From positions 38,630 to 102,629 of the forward strand of contig JACKEP010000020.1 in assembly GCA_020632915.1 (NCBI GenBank): 64,000 nucleotides of DNA. Direction: 5' to 3'. The notes under the pieces were generated by a model. The model saw nothing but the letters and a program-made list of their open reading frames with translations. It was not told the origin of the DNA and did no database searches. Positions 43,361 to 52,224 of this stretch are shown here, piece by piece. Positions within the stretch are counted from its first letter, which is position 1, and each line of letters starts with the position of its first letter. The stretch is from Alphaproteobacteria bacterium (lineage in GTDB: Bacteria; Myxococcota_A; UBA796; GCA-2862545). The translations under genes were made by a program, and so were the position numbers.

Positions 43361-44791
43361 GTGTCACCAGACACCTCGAACGGCGCCCACGAGACCTACG
43401 ACGACGACATCGTCCGCCTCTTCTTCGGCGCGACGGTGCTCTGGGCCGTCGTGGGCATGCTCGTCGGCGTCATCATCGCGCTCCAGCTGGCCTTCTGGCC
43501 GGCGAACATGGACGTGCCGTACCTGACCTTCGGTCGACTCCGCCCCCTGCACACGAACGCCGTGATCTTCGCGTTCGCGGGCAACGCGGTGTTCACCGGC
43601 ATCTACTACTCCATGCAGCGCCTGATGAAGGTGCGGACCCACGACCTGCTGTCGCGCATCCACTTCTGGGGCTGGCAGGGCATCATCGTGTCGGCCGCGC
43701 TGACGCTGCCGTTCGGCTTCACCCAGAGCCGCGAGTACGCCGAGCTCATCTGGCCCATCGACATCGCCATCGCGGTCGTGTGGGTCGTGTTCGCGATCAA
43801 CTTCTTCTACACGATCGCCTATCGCAAGGTGCAGCACCTGTACGTCGCCATCTGGTTCTACATGAGCTTCGTGCTCACCGTGGCGGTGCTCCACATCGTC
43901 AACGCGCTGGCGCTGCCCGCGACGCTCACGCGCAGCTTCCCGCTGTACTCGGGCATGACCGACGCGCTCGTGCAGTGGTGGTACGGCCACAACGCCGTGG
44001 CCTTCTTCCTCACCACGCCGTTCCTGGGCCTGATGTACTACTTCCTGCCCAAGGCGGCCGAGCGGCCGGTGTTCAGCTACCGGCTGTCGATCATCCACTT
44101 CTGGGCCCTGGTGTTCCTCTACATCTGGGCCGGTCCCCACCACCTGCTGTACTCGGGCCTGCCGGACTGGGTCCAGACGGTCGGGTCCATCTTCTCCATC
44201 ATGCTCATCGCGCCGTCGTGGGGCGGGATGCTCAACGGCCTGCTGACGCTTCGCGGCGCCTGGGACCGGCTGCGCACCGACCCGATCATCAAGTTCCTCG
44301 TCGTCGGCGTGAGCTTCTACGGCATGTCCACCTTCGAGGGCCCGATGATGTCGGTCCGGTCGGTGAACGCGCTGTCGCACTTCACCAACTGGGTCGTGGG
44401 CCACGTGCACTCGGGCGCGCTCGGCTGGAACGGCATGATCAGCTTCGGGATGCTGTACTGGCTGGCCCCGCGCCTGTGGGGCAAGGTCCACAACGAGTCC
44501 TGGGTGAGCCTGCACTTCTGGATGGCCACCATCGGGATCGTGCTCTACGTCGTGTCGATGTGGGCCGGCGGCCTCACCGAGGGCCTGATGTGGCGGGCGA
44601 TCAACGCCGACGGCCTGCTCGCCTACCCGAACTTCGTCGACATCGTGCAGCGCCTGGCGCCGTTCTACTGGACGCGCTTCTTCGGCGGGACGTTGTTCCT
44701 GCTGGGGGCGCTGCTGATGGCGTTCAACTTCATCCTCACGATCCGGGATGCCCGCGCCGCTGGCGCGTCGGCCCCGGTCGCGGCCAAGTGA
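43361..44791 (+). CDS. ccoN: cbb3-type cytochrome c oxidase subunit I
   Basis: A 476-residue, 12-helix catalytic subunit that reduces oxygen and pumps protons. Heme b/b3 and CuB ligands lie in LRPLHTNAVIFAF, WWYGHNAVAFFLTTPFLGLMYYF, FLYIWAGPHHLLYSGLPDW (paired His) and WVVGHVHSGALGWNGM. It is complete and normal in length. GTG start with GGAGG 5 nt upstream. First gene of ccoNOQP; high oxygen affinity suits micro-oxic respiration. Confidence 0.95.
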   Translation: MSPDTSNGAHETYDDDIVRLFFGATVLWAVVGMLVGVIIALQLAFWPANMDVPYLTFGRLRPLHTNAVIFAFAGNAVFTGIYYSMQRLMKVRTHDLLSRIHFWGWQGIIVSAALTLPFGFTQSREYAELIWPIDIAIAVVWVVFAINFFYTIAYRKVQHLYVAIWFYMSFVLTVAVLHIVNALALPATLTRSFPLYSGMTDALVQWWYGHNAVAFFLTTPFLGLMYYFLPKAAERPVFSYRLSIIHFWALVFLYIWAGPHHLLYSGLPDWVQTVGSIFSIMLIAPSWGGMLNGLLTLRGAWDRLRTDPIIKFLVVGVSFYGMSTFEGPMMSVRSVNALSHFTNWVVGHVHSGALGWNGMISFGMLYWLAPRLWGKVHNESWVSLHFWMATIGIVLYVVSMWAGGLTEGLMWRAINADGLLAYPNFVDIVQRLAPFYWTRFFGGTLFLLGALLMAFNFILTIRDARAAGASAPVAAK

Positions 44792-44801
44792 GGGGTGCCC
44801 C

Positions 44802-45518
44802 ATGTCCGACACTCAGCACACGCAGGAACACTGGCACCGCAGGGTGCTCGAGAACAAGGGCGGCCTGTTCGCCGTCCTGAGCGTGGCGGCGATCGCCGTC
44901 GGCTCGATGGTCGAGCTCGTCCCGATGTTCACCGTCGACTACGCCCCCGAGGAGGTCGTCGGCATCCACCCGTACACGCCGCTGGAGGTCGCGGGCCGCG
45001 ACATCTACGTGCGTGAGGGCTGCTACCTCTGCCACAGCCAGTGGGTGCGCCCGTTCCGGAGCGAGACGCTGCGGTACGGCACCTGGTCGCGGGCCGAGGA
45101 GTACGTCTACGACCGCCCGTTCCAGCTCGGCAGCCGTCGCATCGGCCCCGACCTGCACCGGGTGGGCGGCAAGTACAACAACGCCTGGCACTACGAGCAC
45201 ATGCGCAACCCGCGCTCGACGAGCCCCGGCTCGATCATGCCGAACTACCCGTGGCTGTACGAGTGGTCGTACGACCCCGCCGACGTCGCGGCGTCCGTCA
45301 ACACCCTCGCCACCCTCGGGCACCCCTACGCCGACGACGTGCTCGCCGACATCCCGGGTGCGATCCGCGCCCAGGCCGACGACGTGGTCGCCGACCTGAA
45401 GGCCTCCAACATCGAGGTCGAGCCCGACAAGGAGATCGTGGCGGTCATCGCCTACCTGCAGCGGCTGGGTCTCGACGGTCGCGCCAAGGTCGCCGCGGCC
45501 GAAGGAGGTGCGAAGTGA
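44802..45518 (+). CDS. ccoO: cbb3-type oxidase monoheme cytochrome c subunit II
   Basis: A 238-residue membrane-anchored cytochrome c. One N-terminal helix (GGLFAVLSVAAIAVGSMVELV), heme c site CYLCH (Cys74, Cys77, His78) within YVREGCYLCHSQWVRPF, and the axial Met in SPGSIMPNYPWL. GPDLHRVGGKYNNAWHYEHMRNP is characteristic of CcoO/FixO. Follows ccoN by 10 nt and overlaps ccoQ by 4 nt. Confidence 0.95.
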   Translation: MSDTQHTQEHWHRRVLENKGGLFAVLSVAAIAVGSMVELVPMFTVDYAPEEVVGIHPYTPLEVAGRDIYVREGCYLCHSQWVRPFRSETLRYGTWSRAEEYVYDRPFQLGSRRIGPDLHRVGGKYNNAWHYEHMRNPRSTSPGSIMPNYPWLYEWSYDPADVAASVNTLATLGHPYADDVLADIPGAIRAQADDVVADLKASNIEVEPDKEIVAVIAYLQRLGLDGRAKVAAAEGGAK

Positions 45519-45721
45519 TCGCCGCATCCCTCAACCCCGTGTTCCGCGCCGCGTCCGAGGCCCACGATCTCGGCTGGCTCGGCTCGGTCTCGACCCTGCT
45601 GTTCGTCGTGGCGTTCCTGGCCTGGTCCTGGGTCGCCTACAACCCGCGCAACCGCGCCCGCTGGGAGGCCGCGGGACGCCTGCCGCTCGAGGACGACTCG
45701 TCCCCTGGAGGTGACGCATGA
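45515..45721 (+). CDS. ccoQ: cbb3-type oxidase small subunit CcoQ
   Basis: A 68-residue single-helix protein (SVSTLLFVVAFLAWSWVAYNPRNR), placed and sized as CcoQ/FixQ, which stabilises the complex. GTG start after AAGGAGG in a GTGA overlap with ccoO; the stop overlaps ccoP as ATGA. The helix ends in the typical YxPxNRxR(W/F) segment. Sequence is otherwise poorly conserved. Confidence 0.85.
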   Translation: MIAASLNPVFRAASEAHDLGWLGSVSTLLFVVAFLAWSWVAYNPRNRARWEAAGRLPLEDDSSPGGDA

Positions 45722-46578
45722 GCAAGAACACCGACCGCGAGCTCGGCCACGGCGCCGAGGCCGACGGCATCGAAGAGTACGACAACCCGCTGCCCGACTG
45801 GTGGGTGGGCCTGTTCTTCGTCACCATCCTCTGGGGCGTGATCTACGGCATCAACTGGCACTTCGTCGCGCAGACCAGCCAGGCCAAGCTCTACGAGGAG
45901 GAGCTCGCTGACGCCAAGGTCCAGTGGCCCGATCTGGAGCGCAAGGCGGCGTTCGACGATGCCCCCGAGACCCTCGCCCTGGGCGCGGAGACGTTCACGT
46001 CGACCTGCGTGGCGTGCCATGGCGCCGACATGCGCGGCGGCATCGGTCCCAACCTCGTCGACAGCGAGTGGATCCACGGCGGCAGCTTCGAGGCCATCAG
46101 CACCACCATCACCGAGGGTGTCGCTGCCAAGGGCATGCCCACGTGGGGTCCCATCCTGGGCCCGAAGAAGGTCGCGGCGCTGGCCTCCTACATCTTGTCG
46201 AAGAACACCGGCGAGGCGCCGGCACCCGCGGCCGACGCCGCGGTGGCCAGCGCCGACGGCGGCGTCCCGGGCGGCACGCCCGCCGACGCGCCGACCGACG
46301 ACGGGGCCGCGGCCGCTGGCGGCGACGACGTGGGTCAGCAGGTGTTCACCACCAACTGCGTGGCGTGCCACAACGCCGACATGACCGGCGGTGTGGGGCC
46401 CAACCTCGTCGACGCCGAGTGGATCCATGGCGGCGACCTCGCCAGCATCACGGCGACGATCACCAACGGCGTGCCGGCCAAGGGCATGGTCACGTGGAAG
46501 GGGATCCTCACCGACGCCCAGATCGACGCCGTGGCGCGCTACGTCTACGGCAAGAGCCACCCGGACGCCGCGGAGTAG
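45718..46578 (+). CDS. ccoP: cbb3-type oxidase diheme cytochrome c subunit III
   Basis: A 286-residue subunit with a short N-terminal domain (GIEEYDNPLPDWW, typical of CcoP), one transmembrane helix (VGLFFVTILWGVIYGI), and two cytochrome c domains with heme sites CVACH at residues 97-101 and 214-218. The two domains are nearly duplicated (GADMRGGIGPNLVDSEWIHGG and NADMTGGVGPNLVDAEWIHGG), separated by an Ala/Pro linker (APAPAADAAVASADG). It passes electrons from c-type cytochromes to CcoO. A strong terminator follows. Confidence 0.94.
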   Translation: MSKNTDRELGHGAEADGIEEYDNPLPDWWVGLFFVTILWGVIYGINWHFVAQTSQAKLYEEELADAKVQWPDLERKAAFDDAPETLALGAETFTSTCVACHGADMRGGIGPNLVDSEWIHGGSFEAISTTITEGVAAKGMPTWGPILGPKKVAALASYILSKNTGEAPAPAADAAVASADGGVPGGTPADAPTDDGAAAAGGDDVGQQVFTTNCVACHNADMTGGVGPNLVDAEWIHGGDLASITATITNGVPAKGMVTWKGILTDAQIDAVARYVYGKSHPDAAE

Positions 46579-46601
46579 CCCGCGCCAGCGTCCTTCCCGC
46601 C

Positions 46602-46628
46602 GCCCCGGGGCCACGTCGGCCTCGGGGC
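46602..46628 (+). terminator. intrinsic terminator after ccoP
   Basis: GCCCCGGGGCC (46602-46612) pairs with GGCCTCGGGGC (46618-46628): 11 bp with one G-U pair and a 5-nt ACGTC loop, followed by a short pyrimidine/T segment (TGCTTTCT). It lies 24 nt after the ccoP stop and separates ccoNOQP from ccoG, which has its own promoter. Confidence 0.72.
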
Positions 46629-46680
46629 GCGCTGCTTTCTCCGGCGGGCTCGATCGGCGACCGGCCTGCGGACCCGCCAT

Positions 46681-46696
46681 TGGCACGGCGCGTGCT
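46681..46696 (+). promoter_or_regulatory. ccoG: sigma-54 promoter of ccoG operon
   Basis: TGGCACGGCGCGTGCT has GG (46682-46683) and GC (46694-46695) 10 nt apart and a full TGGCACG element, nearly the same as the ccoN and kinase promoters. Transcription would start near 46707, before AGGAGG (46717-46722) and the ATG at 46731. Confidence 0.78.
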
Positions 46697-46730
46697 AACC
46701 TCGCGTCCACCCCGCCAGGAGGCTCCTTCC

Positions 46731-48080
46731 ATGGCGATCTTCTCCCACCATCGCGAGTGGGTCTACCCGCTCAAGGTGAAGGGCCGGTTCTCCGGCTACC
46801 ACAAGTACTCCTTCGCCGTGCTGTTCGCGTTCCTCGCGATCGTGCCGTGGCTGCGCCTGGGCGGCCAGCCGCTGGTGCTCGCGGACGTGCCGGCCCGTCG
46901 ACTCTACCTGCTCGGCACCATCTTCACGGCGTCCGACGGCATCTTCATCATGCTGCTGGCGCTCACCGCCGCGTTCAGCCTGTTCATGTTCACGACGGTC
47001 TTCGGGCGCCTCTGGTGCGGCTACGCGTGCCCGCAGAGCGTGTTCATGATCAACCTCGTGTTCCCCATCGAGGCGTGGATCGAAGGTGACCGCGGCAAGC
47101 GCATGAAGCTCGCCAAGGACCCGTGGACCGGCGGAAAGGTCGGTCGCAAGCTCCTGAAGTGGGCGATCTACCTCGCGCTGGCCGTGTTCATCTCCATGTC
47201 GTTCATGGGCTTCTTCGTGCGCACCGACGTCCTGTGGACGTTGCAGGCCGGTGCGACGACGTACGGGATCGTCGCGTTCTTCAGCTTCATCTGGTTCTGG
47301 GACTTCGCCTGGTACCGCGAGCAGGTGTGCAACTACATCTGCCCCTACGCCCGGTTCCAGGGCGCGCTCACCGACGACGAGAGCCTCGTCATCAGCTACG
47401 ACACCCACCGCGGCGAGCCCCGCGGCAAGGCCGCCAAGGCCACCGGCGGCTGCATCGACTGCAAGAAGTGCGTCGTCGTGTGTCCCCAGGGCATCGACAT
47501 CCGCGACGGCTTCCAGCTCGAGTGCATCGCCTGCGGCCGGTGCATCGACGCCTGCACCGACGTCATGGACAAGCTCGGTCACCCCACGCTGGTGCGGTAC
47601 TCCACGTTCGCCAAGGACGAAGGGGTCGCGGCGCGTGGCTGGGCGCGGCCGCGCACGATGGCCTACGGCTTCCTGCTCACCGCGCTCGTCGGGGGCATCG
47701 CCTACAACGCGTGGCACCACACCTCGGTCGAGCTGCTCGTCGACCGGGCGCCGGGCAGCCTGTTCGTCGAAGACGACGACGGCTACGTGCGCAACACCTT
47801 CCTGGTCAGCGTCACCGACCGCGACAGCGCCGACGGCACCCGCACCTACGCGGTGGCGGTCGACGGCCTGCCCGACGGCAGCCAGGTCCAGGCCAAGCCC
47901 ATCCAGCTCACCACGGGGGCGCGTGGCGTGGTCCCGCTCGTCATCCGGGTGCCCGCCGGCGCCGCAGAGCGCACGATGCCGCTGACGGTCCACCTGCGCG
48001 GCGTCGACACCGACGTCACCTGGTCCACCACGTTCAAGGGTCCTGGCGAGCGCGTCGCCCGCCAGGGCGAGGAGGACTGA
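46731..48080 (+). CDS. ccoG: cytochrome c oxidase accessory protein CcoG (FixG/RdxA)
   Basis: A 449-residue membrane ferredoxin-like protein. Several helices (residues 25-230) carry LWCGYACPQSVFM and VCNYICPYARFQGA motifs. Two [4Fe-4S] ligand sets follow: CIDCKKCVVVCPQG (from Cys241) and CIACGRCIDAC (from Cys265). An Ig-like periplasmic C-terminal domain ends it. CcoG reduces Cu(II) during cbb3 assembly. AGGAGG 8 nt upstream. First gene of the assembly operon and directly behind a sigma-54 promoter. Confidence 0.93.
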   Translation: MAIFSHHREWVYPLKVKGRFSGYHKYSFAVLFAFLAIVPWLRLGGQPLVLADVPARRLYLLGTIFTASDGIFIMLLALTAAFSLFMFTTVFGRLWCGYACPQSVFMINLVFPIEAWIEGDRGKRMKLAKDPWTGGKVGRKLLKWAIYLALAVFISMSFMGFFVRTDVLWTLQAGATTYGIVAFFSFIWFWDFAWYREQVCNYICPYARFQGALTDDESLVISYDTHRGEPRGKAAKATGGCIDCKKCVVVCPQGIDIRDGFQLECIACGRCIDACTDVMDKLGHPTLVRYSTFAKDEGVAARGWARPRTMAYGFLLTALVGGIAYNAWHHTSVELLVDRAPGSLFVEDDDGYVRNTFLVSVTDRDSADGTRTYAVAVDGLPDGSQVQAKPIQLTTGARGVVPLVIRVPAGAAERTMPLTVHLRGVDTDVTWSTTFKGPGERVARQGEED

Positions 48081-48083
48081 GCC

Positions 48084-48215
48084 ATGCGCATGCTCGTCGG
48101 CATCGTGATCGGTGGCCTGATCGTCATCGCCGCCAACATCGCGTTCGTCGTGATCGCCGTGGACGTCGACGGTCAGGACCAGGTGGTGCCGTCCTACGTG
48201 GACGAGGCCCGCTGA
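48084..48215 (+). CDS. 43-residue membrane protein in the ccoH position
   Basis: The reading frame MRMLVGIVIGGLIVIAANIA... gives one hydrophobic helix and a short acidic tail ending VDEAR. GGAGG at 48071-48075 supports the ATG. It lies exactly between ccoG and ccoI, where ccoH (fixH, usually about 150 residues) is found. It may be a minimal CcoH keeping only the membrane helix, or an unrelated assembly peptide. The 3-nt gap to ccoG and 1-nt gap to ccoI show co-translation. Confidence 0.72.
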   Translation: MRMLVGIVIGGLIVIAANIAFVVIAVDVDGQDQVVPSYVDEAR

Positions 48216-48216
48216 C

Positions 48217-50526
48217 ATGACCCGGAGCGCGCCGATGGTGTCGGCCTGCCCTCACTGCGGCACCGCGGTCGAGGGCCCCCCCGGCACCTACTGCTGCCAC
48301 GGCTGCGAGCTCGCGGCGCGCATCCTGACCGATGCGGGTCTTGACGGGTGGTACGCCACCCGCGAGCAGGTCGCGCCCCGGTCCCGTGTCGCCGACGACG
48401 TGGCGTGGGATCGCGTGCAGGTCCACACCGAGCCCGACGGCACGGTGACCGCCTGCCTGGCCGTGGACGGCTTCCGCTGTGCCTCGTGCGTCTGGGTCAC
48501 CGAGAAGATGCTCGAGCGCACGGACGGCGTCCGCGACGCCCACGTGTCGTACGCCTCCGGGCGGGCGACGCTGCGCTTCGACCCGTCGTCCACCGACCTG
48601 GGCACGCTCGCCCAACGCATCGCGGCGTTGGGCTACGCGCCGCGGCCGAGCGGGGACGTGGCCACGGTCGACCGCGACACGATGCTGCGGCTCGGCGTGG
48701 CGGCGTTCGGCGCGATGAACGTCATGGGCTTGTCCGTCGCCGTGTACGCGGGCTGGCTCGACGGCATGGACGACCGGTGGGCCCAGCTGTTCCGGTGGAT
48801 GGCGCTGCTCGTGGCCACCCCGGTGGTCACGTGGTCGGCGCAGCCGTTCTTCCGCGGCGCCGTGCAAGGGCTGCGGCTTCGGGTGCTCCACATGGATCTG
48901 CCCATCGCGGTGGCGGTGGGGCTGCTGTACGCCCACGGCGTGGTCGCCACCCTGCGGCACCAGGACGGCTACCTCGACTCGGTGACGATGCTGGTCGCCC
49001 TGCTGCTCGCCGGGCGGCTCCTGGAAGCCCGCGGCCGCAAGCGGGCTGCGGAGGCGGCATCGACACTGTCGGCGGTGATCCCGCGCTCGGCGCGCAAGGT
49101 CGAGGGCGACGCCGTGCGCGTCGTGGCGAGCGACACCCTCGTGCCGGGCGACCGGGTCGACCTCGGCAGCGGCGACGAGGTGCCGGCGGATGGCGTGGTC
49201 GTCGCGGGCGCCGGGCTCGTGCGCATGGCCGTCGTGACGGGGGAGTCCAGGCCCGTGTCGGTCGCGGCCGGGGATCGCCTGGTGGCGGGAGCGGTCGTCG
49301 AGGACGGCGGCCTGCAGCTCGGCGTCACGCGGGCGGGCGATCGCACGCTCGTGCAGCAGATGGCCGCCGATCTGCTGACCGCCGCGGACGCGCCGCGCGT
49401 GCCCACCGCGGCGGATCGGCTCGCGCCGCTGTTCACGGGCGGCACCTTGCTGGTGGCGCTCACCACCTGGGTGGGGGTCGCCTCCATCGCGGGCCCCGAG
49501 GCGGCCTTGGCCCGCGCGGTCGCGGTGCTCGTCGTCGCCTGTCCGTGTGCGCTCGCGCTGGCCACGCCGCTCGTCGGCGCCGCCGGGCTGGGAGCGCTGG
49601 CGCGGCGGGGCCTGCTGCTGCGTGGGGTCGACGTGCTCGACCGACTCGCGGCGGTCGACGTCGTGGTGCTCGACAAGACCGGCACGATCACCTGGGGCCA
49701 GCCGCGGGTGGTGTCGGCGTCCGACGAGGCGCTGCGCGTCGCGGCGGGTGTGGAGCGCTTCAGCCGCCACCCGGTGGCGGGCGCCATCGTCGAGGCCGCG
49801 GTGGCCCGTGGCATCCCGATCCCGGTGGCGATCCAGATCCGCGAGACGGCGGGCGCCGGGATCGAGGGCACGCTCGACGGGCGCCGGTGGCGGGTGCGCC
49901 GCGGTGGGCCGGAGCGTGTCGCCGTGGAGGCGGACGACGGCACGGTGCACTGGATCGCCCTGGAGGATCGGCCCCGCGACGAGGCCGTGCGCGACGTCGC
50001 CGCGCTGCGGCGCGACGGGCGGCGGGTCGTCCTGCTCACGGGCGATCACGAGGCGGTCGCGCGGCGTGTGGCCGCCGATGTCGGGGTAGACGAGGTGGTC
50101 GCCGAGCAGGATCCGCTGGCGAAGGCGGCGTGGGTGGGTCGCCTGCGCGACGCCGGTCACCGCGTGCTGTTCGTCGGCGACGGCCTGAACGACGGGCCCG
50201 CGCTCGCCGCGGCCGACGTGGGCGTGGCGATGTCCACAGGTGCGGCGAGCAGCGTGCTGGCCGCTGACGGGGTGCTCGCCGGCGACCGCCTGGCCCCGCT
50301 CGCCGTGGCGCTGGCCGGTGCGCCGGGCATCGTCGGGCGCGTGCGCCACAACCTGCGCCGCTCCGCGGTGTACAACATCCTCGCGGTCGGTGCCGCGGTG
50401 CTCGGCTGGGTCAACCCGCTGGTCGCCGCCGTGCTGATGCCGCTGTCCAGCGGGATGGTGCTCGTCAGCGCCGCCCGTACCGAGCCGGGCGTCGCGCGTG
50501 CTGCCGCCGGGTTGGAGGTCCGATGA
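48217..50526 (+). CDS. ccoI: copper-transporting P1B-type ATPase for cbb3 assembly
   Basis: A 769-residue ATPase. N-terminal CPHCGTAVEG and YCCHGCELAA form a zinc-ribbon-like metal site typical of CcoI/FixI; an HMA domain with FRCASCVWV follows (Cys88, Cys91). The transport site is CPC (Cys442-Cys444), phosphorylation Asp486 in DKTGTITWG, the HP motif in SRHPVAGAI, and the hinge GDGLNDGPALAAADVG. It exports or delivers copper for oxidase assembly. Co-translated with ccoS. Confidence 0.94.
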   Translation: MTRSAPMVSACPHCGTAVEGPPGTYCCHGCELAARILTDAGLDGWYATREQVAPRSRVADDVAWDRVQVHTEPDGTVTACLAVDGFRCASCVWVTEKMLERTDGVRDAHVSYASGRATLRFDPSSTDLGTLAQRIAALGYAPRPSGDVATVDRDTMLRLGVAAFGAMNVMGLSVAVYAGWLDGMDDRWAQLFRWMALLVATPVVTWSAQPFFRGAVQGLRLRVLHMDLPIAVAVGLLYAHGVVATLRHQDGYLDSVTMLVALLLAGRLLEARGRKRAAEAASTLSAVIPRSARKVEGDAVRVVASDTLVPGDRVDLGSGDEVPADGVVVAGAGLVRMAVVTGESRPVSVAAGDRLVAGAVVEDGGLQLGVTRAGDRTLVQQMAADLLTAADAPRVPTAADRLAPLFTGGTLLVALTTWVGVASIAGPEAALARAVAVLVVACPCALALATPLVGAAGLGALARRGLLLRGVDVLDRLAAVDVVVLDKTGTITWGQPRVVSASDEALRVAAGVERFSRHPVAGAIVEAAVARGIPIPVAIQIRETAGAGIEGTLDGRRWRVRRGGPERVAVEADDGTVHWIALEDRPRDEAVRDVAALRRDGRRVVLLTGDHEAVARRVAADVGVDEVVAEQDPLAKAAWVGRLRDAGHRVLFVGDGLNDGPALAAADVGVAMSTGAASSVLAADGVLAGDRLAPLAVALAGAPGIVGRVRHNLRRSAVYNILAVGAAVLGWVNPLVAAVLMPLSSGMVLVSAARTEPGVARAAAGLEVR

Positions 50527-50660
50527 CCGCCCTGGTGTTCCTCGTCCCGATCGCCATCGCCCTCGGCGCCACGTTCGCGTGGGCGTTCCTGTGGGCCGTG
50601 CGCTCGGGGCAGTACGACGATCTCGACGATCCGCCGGAGCGCATCCTCCACGACAAGTAG
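50523..50660 (+). CDS. ccoS: cbb3-type oxidase assembly protein CcoS
   Basis: A 45-residue single-helix protein: FLVPIAIALGATFAWAFLWAV, then the typical RSGQYDDLDDPPERIL and DK end of CcoS, which is needed for cofactor insertion into cbb3 oxidase. ATGA overlap with ccoI. Confidence 0.93.
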   Translation: MTALVFLVPIAIALGATFAWAFLWAVRSGQYDDLDDPPERILHDK

Positions 50661-50710
50661 GGGCGTCTCGGCGCCTCGGCTTGCTCCCACGCGCCGGTGT
50701 CGGTAGGGCA

Positions 50711-50727
50711 GGGAGGTCGTGCCTCCC
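50711..50727. terminator. possible hairpin after the cco operon
   Basis: GGGAGG (50711-50716) pairs with CCTCCC (50722-50727) around a 5-nt loop, 50 nt after ccoS. No T-tract follows, so termination is uncertain. Confidence 0.3.
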
Positions 50728-50772
50728 GCCGGTCCAGCGCTCGTGCGCCCGGGGAGGCCTCCGAGGTGTGCG

Positions 50773-52128
50773 ATGTCAGCGGAGCGCGCCGCCGTGGGCG
50801 GTGTCGATCTGGCGGAGGTGCGTCGGCTCGCGGTGCTCGCGTGGCCGGTGGTGGTGGCGCAGGTCGCGTTCATGGCGATGGGTGTGGTCGACACCGTGAT
50901 GGTCGGCCACTTCGACGGGCGGGCGCTCGCCGGCGTCGCGCTCGGATCCACGTGGGTGTTCGCCTGGCTGGCGCTGGGGCGCGGCGTCGCCATCGGGCTC
51001 GATCCGGCCATCACCCAGGCCGTCGGCGCGCAGGACGACGCCGCGTTCGATCGGGCGATGGCCCACGGGGCCGTGTTGCTGTCGCTGCTCGCCGTCCCCG
51101 TCACCCTGCTGCACTTCGTGGCCGCCGCGGGGCTCGGCGCGCTCGGTGAGCCCCCTGGCGCCCTGGCGCTCGCGCAGGCCTACGCCGTCGGGGTGGCGCC
51201 CGCCGTGTGGCCGGCGATGATGGGCTCCCTGCTCCGCCAGGGCCTGCAGGCGCGGGGACGGATGCGTCCGTCGGTGTGGGTCGCCGTGCTGGGCAACGTG
51301 GTCAACGTCCCCGCCAACCTCGTGTTCCTGCACGGGATCGGGGACTGGGAGGGCTTCGGCGCCGTCGGCGTGGCCTGGTCCACCACGCTGGTCCGGTGGG
51401 CGATGCTCGCCGCCTACGTCGCGCTCGCCTGGTCGGAGACGCGCGCTGTGGTGCGCGGGCTGGCGCAGGTGCACCTGGCGCGGCTGTGGGCGCTCGCGGC
51501 GATCGCGGGTCCCGTCGGGGTCCAGACCGGCCTCGAGGTGTGGGGGTTCACCATCGGCACCCTCGTCGCCGGCTGGTTCGGGGAACAGGCCGTGGCCGCG
51601 CACACGGTCACCATGAACCTCGCTGCGCTGGCGTTCATGGTGCCGCTGGGGGTGTCGTCGGCGGCGGCCACGCGGGTCGGCAACCTCCTCGGCGCCGGGC
51701 GCGCGTGGCAGACGGCCGGCTGGTCGGCGATCCTGCTCGGTGCCTGCGTGATGCTGGTGTCGGCCTCGCTGTTCGTGCTGGTGCCCGATGCGCTGGCCGG
51801 CATCTACGTGCCCGACGCCCCCGAGATCCGCGCGCTCGCCGCCACGCTGCTGCCGCTCGCCGGGCTGTTCGCGGTGTTCGACGGCACCCAGGTGGTGGCC
51901 TTCGGCGTGTTGCGTGGCGCGGGCGACACGCACGTGCCGTCGCTGGCCAACATCGTCGGCTACTACCTGATCGGCCTGCCCCTCGGTGGCGCGCTCGCGT
52001 GGTGGGGTGGGCTGGGGGTGCGCGGCGTGTGGGTGGGCCTCATCGTCGCCCTGGCCACGGTCGCCATGCTCCTGCTGGCGCGCACGGCCACGATCGCGAG
52101 CCGCGGGGGCGTCCGCCGGATGGTGTAG
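50773..52128 (+). CDS. MATE-family multidrug/Na+ exporter
   Basis: A 451-residue, 12-helix transporter. LAWPVVVAQVAFMAMGVVDTVMVG (helix 1, family signature), the related second-half motif LEVWGFTIGTLVAGWFGEQAVAAHT and PLGVSSAAATRVGNLLGAG, and LRGAGDTHVPSLANIVGYYLIGLPLG near helix 10 match MATE proteins (NorM/DinF). It exchanges Na+ or H+ for cationic drugs or metabolites. ATG 50773 follows CCGAGG. Not part of the cco operon by spacing. Confidence 0.9.
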   Translation: MSAERAAVGGVDLAEVRRLAVLAWPVVVAQVAFMAMGVVDTVMVGHFDGRALAGVALGSTWVFAWLALGRGVAIGLDPAITQAVGAQDDAAFDRAMAHGAVLLSLLAVPVTLLHFVAAAGLGALGEPPGALALAQAYAVGVAPAVWPAMMGSLLRQGLQARGRMRPSVWVAVLGNVVNVPANLVFLHGIGDWEGFGAVGVAWSTTLVRWAMLAAYVALAWSETRAVVRGLAQVHLARLWALAAIAGPVGVQTGLEVWGFTIGTLVAGWFGEQAVAAHTVTMNLAALAFMVPLGVSSAAATRVGNLLGAGRAWQTAGWSAILLGACVMLVSASLFVLVPDALAGIYVPDAPEIRALAATLLPLAGLFAVFDGTQVVAFGVLRGAGDTHVPSLANIVGYYLIGLPLGGALAWWGGLGVRGVWVGLIVALATVAMLLLARTATIASRGGVRRMV

Positions 52129-52224
52129 CCGCGTGGGTGGCGTGGTCGGGCCGGTTGGCTACGCTCATGACGACCCGCGCGCGAGGTGCGCGAGGACACC
52201 GCGAGCCAGACACGAGAGGCAGGT

